The translations under genes and the position numbers were made by a program. DNA of 64,000 nt from Leishmania martiniquensis (Eukaryota > Euglenozoa > Kinetoplastea > Trypanosomatida > Trypanosomatidae): the NCBI RefSeq assembly GCF_017916325.1, contig NC_090141.1, positions 62,001 through 126,000 of the forward strand, given 5' to 3'. The notes below the pieces were generated by a model, which saw only the letters and a program-made list of their open reading frames with translations, did not search any database and was not told the origin of the DNA. The stretch's first letter is position 1. Each line of letters begins with the position of its first letter. Of this stretch, positions 39,535 to 50,100 are shown piece by piece.

Positions 39535-41565
39535 TTATTGACGGAACTCGTTAACGGGCTCCTTGACCTTGCCGCGCTGCTTGGGGTCCAGCGTCTCCTC
39601 CTTCTTGATGGCGTTGCCGCTGACGTCGATGTCATCGCAGATGCGCGCAGCCGGCACCAGTACAAAGCTCAGCGGCACAATCAGCAACGGAAGCAGAACG
39701 TGGCCCACCAACAGCAACATGGGCACATTTGAGAAGTTGCACGTGCCCGTCGTCGTGATGGGCCACTTAAACTCCATCAGAAGGGAGCCCACCGTGTTCG
39801 ACATGGAGCCGCCAAGGTTGCCGAAGCCGGCGACCAATGCGTACACTGTGCTCTCGGAGCCGCGCGGGCAGATACGGGACAGCAACACCACCGTCGGCAT
39901 CCAGGCAAGGTAGTACGTCACCTTGTACACGATGGCGTCGCCGAAGAGGTACATGGCGTGATCTGGAATGCCAATGTACAGGTTCCAGCGCTTGACAATG
40001 ACGATGTCAAAGATGGAGGCGAGCACCTGGATGAAGTACGTGAACATGAGCGTGAAGCGGAGGCTGTGCTTCGAGAACAGGTACGGGAACATCGCGACGG
40101 CCACGATACCAGCCAGATTGCCAATCACGGAACCGACTGTGTTATAGAACACATATGTGAAGTGCGGGCCCTCCGGATAGCACTCCCTCGACGCCATGTA
40201 GAAGCTGTCCAGCGCACCGGGAAGCTGCAGGTAAAGGAAGGCATAACTGAAAAAGTAAACGCTCACCTTGGCGATGAGGAGTGGCAGGGCCCAGAAGGCA
40301 CAAGTCGCACAAACTAACACCACGGCAACGCAGGCGTATAGCAGCTGCCAGCGCGTGCCCAGGATGGTGACGCACGTCATGGTGACCACCGAACATGTCA
40401 TCAGTGAGCTGTACACGAGGATGCGCCAGTTGCGTGCGCAGACGTCCGTGTTGATCTCGATGCTGCCGCCGCAGAAGCTTCGAATGTTCAACATTGGGGC
40501 CTCGCCCTCGACCGTCTCCTCGTCGCCGTGCAGCGCATCAAGCTCGAAGCCGTCGATCAGCGCCCCCTCGGCGCTGTAGTAAGCAGCCGCATCCGCCGGC
40601 GTAGACTTCTTGAAGCCGGAGTCGGCCTCGCCGCCCTGGTGGTCGTCGCTACACGGGGCCCGGGCAGACGACGCAAGCTGGCGCTCCCGCAGCGCGTGGC
40701 TCAGGTCCCTCTTCAGTGCCAGGGCATCCGTCATCTGCTCCTCTCGGTTCGTCCCCTCACCATACCAGTTCAACACAAAGAAGACAGTGCTGACGAGCTG
40801 AGTCGCAGCGGCGATAAACAGGCCGACCTGCGGCAGCTGCTTGTCGGAGAGCGGGCCCTGGATAACGGCAGCGACGATGGTCGCCGACAGGATAAACCAC
40901 CAGATCCAGCTAACGAGGGAGGGGCCCGACTCGGGACGGCGCCGCATGAGGCGGCTGTAGTGACCCTCAGAGAGAATGTCCACGTTGGCGATGCAGAGGC
41001 TCGTGAGGAAGATGAAACCAGCCGCGATGTCAGCGCTCGACTCTGCCTTCGGCAGACAGCCATACCCTACCGTGAGGGCGGCGCCCACGACGCAGGCGGC
41101 CGCACAGTACCAGCGCTTCGTGTAGCCGAACAGCGCCACCGAGTCGGACGCCATGGCAGCCAACGCCTTGATGGAGAAGCCCATATTGGCGATGCTGGCC
41201 AGGCGCTGATAGCGCACCCCCGACACACCGAAGCGGGAGGTGAACATAGCGAAGCGCGCGTAGTCCATCAGATTGTTCGCAACACCCTTACTCAGGAAGT
41301 ACACGAGACCAAGCGATAGAGTGCACCGAGGGCCGTAGCCCTCGCAGCTCTTGCCGAAGATCGGGATGCTATCCAGACACGGCACCTTTTCGAACAGCGC
41401 GCGCGCATCGGGGTGGACGTAGCGGCTCTCCCCCGCGAGGGACTTATCCGTGTTGTAGGCAGTTTCCTCCCTGTTGTCGATGGCATCGATCTCGGACAAG
41501 TTTACACGAAGACGGCTGCTGTACTCACTGTCCTTCTCGCGGTCTTCTCGGCAACTGCCTCCCAT
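39535..41565 (-). CDS. Folate/biopterin transporter (FBT/BT1 family)
   Basis: This 676-residue polytopic protein belongs to the folate-biopterin transporter family of the major facilitator superfamily, which imports pteridines and folates that trypanosomatids cannot make. Family signatures are clear: YFLSKGVANNLMDYARFAMF and SRFGVSGVRYQRLASIANMG near residues 85-130, and CIANVDILSEGHYSRLMRRR near 200-220. About twelve hydrophobic spans are visible, split by a long hydrophilic central loop (about residues 290-375). The N-terminal 60 and C-terminal 30 residues are hydrophilic and cytosolic. The start is the ATG at 41565 (MGGSC); the longer open frame upstream is leader sequence. Which substrate it prefers cannot be read from the sequence. 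Confidence 0.94.
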   Translation of the reverse strand: MGGSCREDREKDSEYSSRLRVNLSEIDAIDNREETAYNTDKSLAGESRYVHPDARALFEKVPCLDSIPIFGKSCEGYGPRCTLSLGLVYFLSKGVANNLMDYARFAMFTSRFGVSGVRYQRLASIANMGFSIKALAAMASDSVALFGYTKRWYCAAACVVGAALTVGYGCLPKAESSADIAAGFIFLTSLCIANVDILSEGHYSRLMRRRPESGPSLVSWIWWFILSATIVAAVIQGPLSDKQLPQVGLFIAAATQLVSTVFFVLNWYGEGTNREEQMTDALALKRDLSHALRERQLASSARAPCSDDHQGGEADSGFKKSTPADAAAYYSAEGALIDGFELDALHGDEETVEGEAPMLNIRSFCGGSIEINTDVCARNWRILVYSSLMTCSVVTMTCVTILGTRWQLLYACVAVVLVCATCAFWALPLLIAKVSVYFFSYAFLYLQLPGALDSFYMASRECYPEGPHFTYVFYNTVGSVIGNLAGIVAVAMFPYLFSKHSLRFTLMFTYFIQVLASIFDIVIVKRWNLYIGIPDHAMYLFGDAIVYKVTYYLAWMPTVVLLSRICPRGSESTVYALVAGFGNLGGSMSNTVGSLLMEFKWPITTTGTCNFSNVPMLLLVGHVLLPLLIVPLSFVLVPAARICDDIDVSGNAIKKEETLDPKQRGKVKEPVNEFRQ

Positions 41566-42625
41566 GGCTGCAGGCTTAGCGTTGCCTGTTTGCTGTGGCG
41601 GCGATGCGCTTCTTTGCCTACAGTTTGGTGGCACTCGGGAGTAAGAGGGGGGAGGGGCGACTATACTGTGTACCTGAAACTTTGTGGGAGTGAGTCGGGG
41701 GCGGGGGAGGGGAGGGAAAGGGCACGGAGGCACCGAGAGGAGAAACAGGAAAACAAAAAACGGGTGAAAAAAAGAGGCTGTGGGGGAGAGGCGAATCCTG
41801 TTCAGGTGCTGCGGTAAGGGGGCGGACCCGCCACGAAAGGAGTGAGCCAAAGAGCGAGAGGCGCACCCGGAAGAGAGAGGGGGGTGATTGCACGTGAGCC
41901 GCGACGTGGTGAGGGGGGAGAGAGGGAAAGATGAGAGGGAAAGGCATGCGTGGGGGAGGCGAGCGGTGATGAATGAAGGAGAGGGAAGGGCGGGATGCAC
42001 GTAGGCCGAGGGATGAGGCAGCTTGAACCCGAAGAAGGCCTCCCCCCACCCCTCCACATCACCTTTACCCTAAGCCCCCTCTCCCCCCTCTCCCCTCGTC
42101 CGCCCGCCGCCGTGTCTGTGCAAAGCCGATCACAGAGGGTGGAGATGCACGCATCCATGGGGCGAAGAGAGGGATGTTTGGTGTGTGTGTATGTGTGCGG
42201 AAACACACAAAAAGGGGTAGAGGAGGGTTGTGGGCATCTCTTTGACCAGAGACGCGGTCGTCCAAGGGGGTAGCCCAGCAGCGCTGTGCACTTGGGTCAT
42301 CGCGACGCTCCGTCGTGATTCTGTTCGGAGGCGCGACAGCGCGGATATGGGAAGGGGGAGCGCTCCTTGCTGCTCTTGCGGTTCTCCCTTCGCATACGTG
42401 CAAAAAAAAAAGAAGAGGTTGGTGGGCGCGCTCCTGTATGTCTGCGCGTGCATGTGTCGTGTTGGGACTGGGGAGGGGGGCGGCTGCACCTCGACGACCA
42501 CGAAGACATCGATACCTACACCGACACAGAGAGAGAGTCGAAGAGCAGCGAAAAGGAGGGCTGTAAAAAAAAAAAAGACACACAACAGAGTTGGCGAGCA
42601 ACAGCGAATCGCCCCCCTGCGCGTA
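41566..42625. other. Intergenic region
   Basis: Purine tracts on + (about 41640-41670, 41695-41780 and 41910-41945) are splice-signal candidates for the transporter. A-runs occur at about 42403-42412 and 42564-42575. No gene seen. Confidence 0.5.
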
Positions 42626-45600
42626 CTATGCCCGGCACTGCGCCGCAAACTCCATGACGGAAGAAACAAAAGCGGCGTACTCCACAGAGGCTTCATCCGC
42701 CGTACCACGAAGCGAGTCTAGCAGAGACCCACCCTGAGTGTTCGGGCGGCGGAGGTTGTGGTGCTGGCTCCAGGCAACCACACGACGGCATAAATCTTGA
42801 GTGGCGCGCACCCTAGTCACGCCATGCCTCTCTAGCACACAGTTCACCGCCTCCGCGCACGTACCGTACGTGACCCGGCTTTCCTCCCAGACCGTCGAGT
42901 CCTGGTGAGAGCTGCGGGAAGTTCTGTGGGTCGAAGTCGCCTCGTGGCAGCCTCGCACCTGGCCCCGCTGCCTATGGTGGCGCCGCATGTTCGACTCCTC
43001 CACAAGGAGGAGGAGCATGAGAAGCAAGTCCCGAGCATGCGGCCGCACTGCCTCGCACACGTCCAGCGCCAGGGTAAGTCTCGCTCGCTCTGCCTCCGCA
43101 GCAAGCCGCTGTACTCGGAGCTTCACCTGTGTCGCCACGTAGTCCGCCGCCGGTGCAATGAACCGGGTGGAAGGCAGGTTCGCTTGCGCATTGGCGCGCT
43201 CGTGTGACAGGGTAGCACACCTGCTGCTGCCTGTCGAGCGCGTCTGTCGGTCGAGCAGCGCGCATAAAGCTTTTCTCCGCCCTTGCTGCAGTGCGAGTGA
43301 GTCGTACCCATCAAGCTGTGAGGCGGAGCCCGACGAGAAGGGCGTGAGTTGGACGCTCTCAACGGTGTCGCTGAAACGACGTGGCTTGATGAAGGATGGC
43401 GCCGAGCTCCCATTGCCCCACGCCCTGGCTCCTTCGCTGGCCACGTCGGCGGTCCATGGTGGAGGATGAAAGTCGCGGCCAGGTACCGGCGTCTCCTCGA
43501 CAGATTCGATCAGGTGCCGCACAGCATGCAGACCTGGAGATGAGGCTGGTGAGAGGTCCTTCACCAAGCGACCAGTAGGGTGCGCCTTGTGTGATGACGA
43601 GTGAGTGTGCGCCAGCGGCAAACATTCGCGCGACACTACCTGCACCCCGTCGCGCTCGAGATGGCTGGGGTCCCGAGACGATGGCGCCCCTCCCTGCGGC
43701 CTTTCCCGGGCCCCCTCCCCCACCTGCAGCTGCACCGCGTCCTGCAAGGCCGTAGGTAGTTCTTGGCTCTCATTTGATGAAGCCACAGCTGGCGCAATGG
43801 CACTACGAGGGCTGGGGGCGAGAAAGGGGTGGCGCGGCGGCACTTGGTGACGAGGGCAGATCTCAGGCGGTGCGCTGGCGTCACGGGTCACACGGAGCGG
43901 CTCCACAGAGTATCCGCACAGGGTGAGAGACTCATCTTGCCAGTTCTGCTCCAGTCCCTCGGTGTGCACGCTGAAGTCGATCAAGTCTGGCATCGCGTCC
44001 GCATCCTCCTCCTCACACGTTTTCGGGGGCGAGAGAGAGGGTGAGGCACCGAGGTCGTGGTGGCGCGACTCCGGTTGCTGCTGGCGGGCCAATATAGCTG
44101 GGTCGCCGTCAGCGAACTGAGCGTCCGTCAGTGAAAGCAGCGGACTTGCAGAGCGAGCGGCTCGGCAGGTGCGGCTGTGGGGCATGGCGGGTCCCGTCGT
44201 GTGTAGCCGGTTCGAAGTGTCACAGCCACCACTACCGCCTCGCTCTCCGCCGTTCAGCAACGGCACCTCATCCGCCGAGGCGGAGGGGGAGGAGAGGTTG
44301 GATCTGTCGCCCGTCTCATTGTACGCGCTGGTGTGGAGACCAGCTGTCACAGTATCCTCCTTCTCTTCATCATCATCCTCCACCAGCGTGTGGTCGACAA
44401 GAATGGTCCGCGTTGGAGTCGAGACGTGGCCCGTGCACTGAAGAATCAGTGGCGCGCCGCGAGGCGGACGGGCTCGCACCACGCGGATCTGCGGGCCCGT
44501 CTGCACCGCGGTCTCGAGGGCTGGGAACATGGCGCGCATGAGAGAGTCGTTTTCGCGTGTCTGTCGAGCCATGGGTGTCGTCGCCGTCCCATTAAGAGGG
44601 CGTGGAGGTGTCAAGTGGGCGGCGGCTTTGCCGCCCTTGGGTGAGTGCGAGGGACTAGCGCCATGACCTCGCGGAACCTCGCGCGGAGGCAATGTCTGTG
44701 CAGTTGCGGAGGCCCCCTTTCCTCCCTCACAGCCTTTACCGTTGCCATTCGTTGACACGTCTGTGACTGATACCACGTGCGCTGCTTCGATCGTAGCCAG
44801 AGTGGACGCACGAGAAGAAGAGGCGCAGTTTGTTCGTCGGTGCCCAGGTGCACCTTGATCAGTCGTGGAGGAAGTGGCAGCGCTCCGCTCTGACCCTGGT
44901 GACGGCGACGGTGCCACTGTGCCTTCGCGCACAGCGACCGAAGGAGGTCCCCCTCGGTAGGGCAGTCCGTCGGGCCGACGCTCGAAGCGACTCCGGGAGG
45001 TGCGATCAGGGGAGCCTGGCGGCCATTGGTGCCGAAAGGGCATGTCCTCCGACAGCTGTCGCTGCTTGGAGTAGGCGGCGGCTGCATCTTCTAAGAAAGG
45101 TCTGGAGAAAGCACTCGGCGGGTCCCGCCAGCTGCTTCTGCGTCCCCCCTCACTCTTCAGGGGTGTGGCGGACCCCATCATCTTTGCCGAAGAAACGGCA
45201 GTGTCGAAGGTGCCCGCAGGCACCGGGGACAATTCTTCTCGATATCTCCTCGTATTAGACTCGTATTCGGCCTTGAAGAAGTCACCTACACCCCCCTGAG
45301 CAGCAGCGCCCGTCACCGGCCGCGCGCCGTCGTCGTCACTGAGGCGCGGAAGGAGCTCTCGGCTGCATGCATGGTCCCCTTCCTTGACCCCATCGCTAAG
45401 GGGCCGTTGGGCTAGAAGCGCGGCCTGGTCATGGCGCCTCACTTCCCGTTCTGCATAGTCACTGAAGTAAGAAGTGTCCCCGTCCCTTCGCACCGCCTCC
45501 ACACCAGGCGAGCCGTCTTGCCGAGTGGGGCTAGCCTCTACCTCGAGGTCCGGCGCTCCCTCGCCGCTGCTGCCGTAGCAATCGGTCGAGATAGTAGACG

Positions 45601-45676
45601 CGTACAGCTCGTCGCCATCGGCTTCATCCGCAGATGCGTGGTATGCAGCGACGCGCATATATCCACTATCGAGCAT
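42626..45676 (-). CDS. Large mostly disordered hypothetical protein (1016 aa)
   Basis: A clean 1016-codon frame starts at ATG 45676. Most of the protein is Ser/Arg/Pro/Gly-rich and probably disordered, with acidic patches (VDHTLVEDDDEEKEDTV, near 430). Only the C-terminal 190 residues look folded: a long helix (YVATQVKLRVQRLAAEAERA, then CEAVRPHARDLLLMLLLL), an Arg/His-rich loop, and a helical end (WEESRVTYGTCAEAVNCVLE, then a final helix near EYAAFVSSVMEFAAQC). The Leu-rich stretch is followed by charged residues and looks like part of an amphipathic helix rather than a membrane span. I recognise no family. Such a layout suits a scaffold or cytoskeletal protein, but that is inference. Confidence 0.82.
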   Translation of the reverse strand: MLDSGYMRVAAYHASADEADGDELYASTISTDCYGSSGEGAPDLEVEASPTRQDGSPGVEAVRRDGDTSYFSDYAEREVRRHDQAALLAQRPLSDGVKEGDHACSRELLPRLSDDDGARPVTGAAAQGGVGDFFKAEYESNTRRYREELSPVPAGTFDTAVSSAKMMGSATPLKSEGGRRSSWRDPPSAFSRPFLEDAAAAYSKQRQLSEDMPFRHQWPPGSPDRTSRSRFERRPDGLPYRGGPPSVAVREGTVAPSPSPGSERSAATSSTTDQGAPGHRRTNCASSSRASTLATIEAAHVVSVTDVSTNGNGKGCEGGKGASATAQTLPPREVPRGHGASPSHSPKGGKAAAHLTPPRPLNGTATTPMARQTRENDSLMRAMFPALETAVQTGPQIRVVRARPPRGAPLILQCTGHVSTPTRTILVDHTLVEDDDEEKEDTVTAGLHTSAYNETGDRSNLSSPSASADEVPLLNGGERGGSGGCDTSNRLHTTGPAMPHSRTCRAARSASPLLSLTDAQFADGDPAILARQQQPESRHHDLGASPSLSPPKTCEEEDADAMPDLIDFSVHTEGLEQNWQDESLTLCGYSVEPLRVTRDASAPPEICPRHQVPPRHPFLAPSPRSAIAPAVASSNESQELPTALQDAVQLQVGEGARERPQGGAPSSRDPSHLERDGVQVVSRECLPLAHTHSSSHKAHPTGRLVKDLSPASSPGLHAVRHLIESVEETPVPGRDFHPPPWTADVASEGARAWGNGSSAPSFIKPRRFSDTVESVQLTPFSSGSASQLDGYDSLALQQGRRKALCALLDRQTRSTGSSRCATLSHERANAQANLPSTRFIAPAADYVATQVKLRVQRLAAEAERARLTLALDVCEAVRPHARDLLLMLLLLVEESNMRRHHRQRGQVRGCHEATSTHRTSRSSHQDSTVWEESRVTYGTCAEAVNCVLERHGVTRVRATQDLCRRVVAWSQHHNLRRPNTQGGSLLDSLRGTADEASVEYAAFVSSVMEFAAQCRA

Positions 45677-47148
45677 GGCACGTCAACGTGGCTGCCCCAC
45701 AACACTGAAAAGGATGTGGAAGACACTGGGTGTACGAGAGCGACGCGATCGATTGGGAGGCGAGCAGGCATAAAGGGAGGCCGAGACGGGCTAGTGGTAC
45801 ACACGCGCGCATGCGGCACGAACAGAGGGAGAAAAGCAATTTTCTAGGCGAAAGGAGTGAAGCTGGAGAGAGAAAGAGGTGGTGCCGCTTCCGCGCCGAG
45901 GTGAAGGTGCTGATTGGGGGCAATGTCGTGGAGGTTGACAAGGGCCTACACGTGACGGTCACTGTGCCAACGTGTGGGTGTGGCTGTTTGGTAACTAAGC
46001 CAGTCGAAGTGGCCGTGACTACACGCAGGTGGCTTCTAAACAAACTATGCGTGCTCGTACGTATGATTGTATTCCCAGTAGCGGAGAGGGCAGAAGGCTG
46101 AGAGAGAGATGGGGGGGGGGCGCACGTGGTCTACCGGGAGCGGGCGCACGTACGCTGATACCCTCAGCATGCCCACGTCTATGTTGGGATAGAACGAGAG
46201 AGAGACCGAGAGGGAGGCATGAGGAAGGGGTTCAAGAGGAGAACGCCAAGTCCGCCAATGCGCACATCACAGAGAGTCGGACGCGGGGGAAAAAAAAGGA
46301 GACAAACGCACGGGTGACAAAAGGGGGAGGGGCGCAGAGAGGCAATCTCAAGAAAGGCGAACTTCTTCGCATCCCATGTGTGGGCAATCCGTATTTCCTC
46401 TTGTCTCCTCCCTCTTTGTGTCGGCTGTGCTGTACACGGAGCGGAGCAGTGCCCGCACACGCTCACACACCACACCACCCTCGAAGGTGCACGCACGTGC
46501 GCAAGGAAGGAAGGCGACGGAGAATAGGGATTCGAAAATGCGCCGGAGAGGAGTGGCGAGAGCCGAAGAAAGAAAGGGGGCGTGTTTCCGTGCCGTGCCT
46601 CCCGTCGCAAAGTGCTACCGCGTCTCTGCGAGCTTCTGTGCCTGTTTCTGAGGAGGGGCGGGGGGAGGGCTATGCGTGCCTGCTCGAGTGTCGGTATCGC
46701 TACCGGTGGGTGGGGGTGAAACAGTGATGTAGAAAAGACAGACAGGGAGGAAAGGGGGGAGGGAAGAGAGTAAAGAGAGAGGACGAGCAGGAAAGAGGGA
46801 GGCGGGCAGCGCGAAATGGCAATCAGCTCGTATGCGCAGCCAATGAAAGCGGAAGCACCCCACCCGACACCGGGAAGCCCAATGAGGACGACGCGAAACA
46901 ATACGAGAAAAACGGTGATTTCGTGTATGTGTGTGTGTATGTGTGTCAGTAATCATACACAGATGTCTACTCAGCGAGGAAGAGCCCGGGAGTAGAAGAA
47001 GTGGGGAGCAGCGAATTCCGGATACCTATCCATCAGCTTCACCCCCGCCACCACCTCTGGACTCCTGCCCGAAGCCCACATGGGCGACGTGAACGCGCAG
47101 CCGTTGTCGATCCAAACGCGCCGACTTCACCCCCCTCCCCGGGCCTTC
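45677..47148. other. Intergenic region, 1.5 kb
   Basis: Purine tracts on + at about 45850-45885, 46185-46215 and 46740-46805 are likely splice signals. A GT repeat lies near 46926-46945. No gene is recognised. Confidence 0.5.
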
Positions 47149-50100
47149 TCAGAACGAAACGGAGCGCGTGGACGTCGTCTGCTGCGACAACTGTCCAGGA
47201 GATGCAGCAAGCGTTGACCGCAATTCCCGTGCTCGAGCACCTGCCACTGCATCACCAAGCGCAGCCGCGCGGTCGTACAGTCGTAGAGCCTCCTGTGGCT
47301 TGTCGAGCAGTGCCTCCAGAAGCACACCGTAGTTGTATGCGGTCATGCGATCTTGCGGATCTAGCTGCAGTGAGCGGGCATACCAGTGCGCAGCTGCCGC
47401 GTAGTCCTTCTCAATCGCCTCGGCAATGTACGCGTGAGCCTTAGTGCCCATCACGTCGTTGGTGCCGTGAGCACGGCACACCGCCGCCCACGCACGATGC
47501 GCTGCGGCGACATCCCCTCGCCTTAGTAGCGCCCACCCACGTGTGAGCGCCTCTTTCGAAGAGAGAGAGCTCATCTCACCGCCTCTGTTGCTCTTATCGC
47601 TTGCGGTGACCGGGACAGGACGAGGGTGGCTGGTCAGAGTCACCGTGCTGCTATCTCCATTTGCTTGCGCGGCACGAGACGATCCGCTTGCAGCACCTGC
47701 AGAGGTTTTTTTCCTATTGGCGCCAGCGATTGACAGATACTGAGTATACAAGCTGCTTGGCGGCGGTGATGCGTGCGTCGTGGGACGCGAAGACGGGGCA
47801 CGCGATGCAGGTGGCGCTGCAGCTGTCGGCGCGCGAGATTCGCCCTCGTCCTCAGCCGCGGCCTCAGGCAAGCGGCTCTCATTCAAGCCCATCACCGCCT
47901 GTGAGCCTTTTAAACGCACCTTGGGCCTGGAGGAAGAGGGAGGCGGCAATGTTGGCGGCGGCCCATCCAAGGGCAGAACCAGCTCAAGCGGAGCCGATGG
48001 TACCCGCTCCTGGGCCCTTGCCATGAGCTGTTCCACCTGCCCCTCTTGCTGGATGTGCTGCAGCGCATTCACTGCCGCAACTGGCGCCCGCTGATGCAGG
48101 GCCGATGTCAGTTTCTCACCAAGCCCGTCCACCGCCTCCAGGGTCGCCTGCACCTGGATGCGCTCGGCATGGATGCGGGAGACCTCCGCCTCATCCTCCA
48201 GCTGCACTTGTCGGCGAATCCTGCGAATGCGCTCCTCCGTTTCCTTCTGCAGCCGGTCGATCTCACGCTCCGCCTCGAGGCGGCGAGGTGCGGTGGGTAC
48301 GCTGCTCTCTTCGTTCTTGAGTCGGTTGGCGTAGGCGAGCATGCTTTCTTTGAGCGCATTAACCGTCCGCTCCACCTCTGCCAGACCCGCCCGCGCCATC
48401 GCCGCAGCCTCCTCGATCGTCGCCACCTCCTTGCCTTTGTAGGCGCCCATCACGACACAGCGGCTGCACGCGAAGGCGTGGCTTTCCATCACGTAGTACT
48501 CGACCGGCCTATCCGGGTGCACAGGGCAGGGCTGCAGCTCCGGGTCGACAATACACTGCAGAATCAGTCGCGGTAGTACCTGCGTCCGAGAGTAGACAGC
48601 GACCACAGGGCCGTTGGCTTCGTCAATGTAGGCGCAGCTGTCGTACTTGGAGAGGAAGTCGGCAGTCCCCTGCCGTGGTGCGTGCATAGCGGCGGGGCAT
48701 GAGTACGTCTCGCCCACCGCGACGTCGCATACTAGAAGGGCGCAGGAGTGCTTTTCTGTGGAGTGCCGGAAGGGCTGGCGTAAGAAGATAAAAGGGCCCC
48801 CATCTTTTGCCGCACTAGGGTCATGGACGACAGCCGAGGAGGATGCAAGAGCATCTCTGGAGCCGCCCACGGGGTCCACCGCGGCGTGAATGCCGAACCG
48901 TGCAACATCCATGATCCTCTTTGAGTCCCCGACCAGTACCAGACGCTCTGTCTTGGCCCGCTTCGACCGCCCTTCCACGTACGCAGCGAAGCCGGCGTAT
49001 TGCTCCTTATGAAACAGAGAGCTGATACTCACCACCTGCAGATGCAGAGGCTGGAGCCCGGTCAGCCGCACAGCATCCTGCACCGCAGCCTCGTAGTACG
49101 CATCACTCGACTCAAGTGCCTCTGTGCGAAAGGCCTGATTCACCCGACGCAGCCACTCCTCTACCAGCGCCTGGACCTCCCCTCCATCCGGCGCCTCGCT
49201 GAACGTATGCAGGGCCCGCACAGTCGCTGCGAACTCGTCTTGATCTAAGAAGAAAAGATTGTGCTCCCGCCAGGGCTTTGAGTCCTGCTGCTGAGTCTGC
49301 AACAGCAAGCACATCTTCTGCCACAAGGAACCCGGCACTGGGGGAACGTCTCGCCGACTGGCGCCGAGGGCTGGGTTCGACACTACCACTTGGTCCTTTG
49401 GTGTGATGACGGGTTTCCTTTCACTCCAGTCGCCCGTCATGGTCGCCTCGGGTCCGCCTTGGCGTGGAGCATCATCAACGGCGAAGCTGGGTGATCGGTC
49501 GAGCGAGCGCACCGTTTCCAGGGGCGCCTTCCGCTGTGGAATCGGCGTGGGCGACATGGGTACAGAGACATACAGGCGCTCCGGAGCAGGTGTCGGCGGG
49601 CAGGGCCGTGGAGCAGCGGCGCCAGCAGCACTCTCTCCTGCGCCACTTCTCACGAGGGATGGGGAGCCGTGATGCAAGGAGGAGTGGGAGTGGTCGTAGC
49701 TGAGGGCCCCCATAGGGATTCCCCTACTCCGTGGGGGTGATGATGGTGCAGGGATGTACCGAGGCGTAGCGAAGAGGTACGTCCGTGGGTCCGGCTCCGG
49801 GCCGTAGCGTTCTACGAGAGCGGAAAATAATGCCACCGACGTGCTAGCCTCCACCTTCCCAGAATGTGCCTCGAGTATCTCTTGTACGTCGCGGGAGTTC
49901 CGATCAAGTTGATAGGCGGCCAGGTACGCGGTCAGTCGCTGGTGTTGATCAATCGTAGTCACCTCTGGCCCGTTGTCGAGCACCAAGTTGCGCATCAGCT
50001 CCTCCTCTCGACCCTCCCACTGCCGCAGCAGCGCCGGAATTTCGCTCTTGTACTGAGGGCCATACACGTCAAAGAAGCGAGCCAGCCGCTCCTCGTAGTT

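Noticed and set aside
41566..42057. N-terminal extension of the folate/biopterin transporter
   Set aside because: The upstream part is Pro/Ser-rich pyrimidine-tract translation; the ATG at 41565 directly precedes the hydrophilic N-terminus expected of the family.
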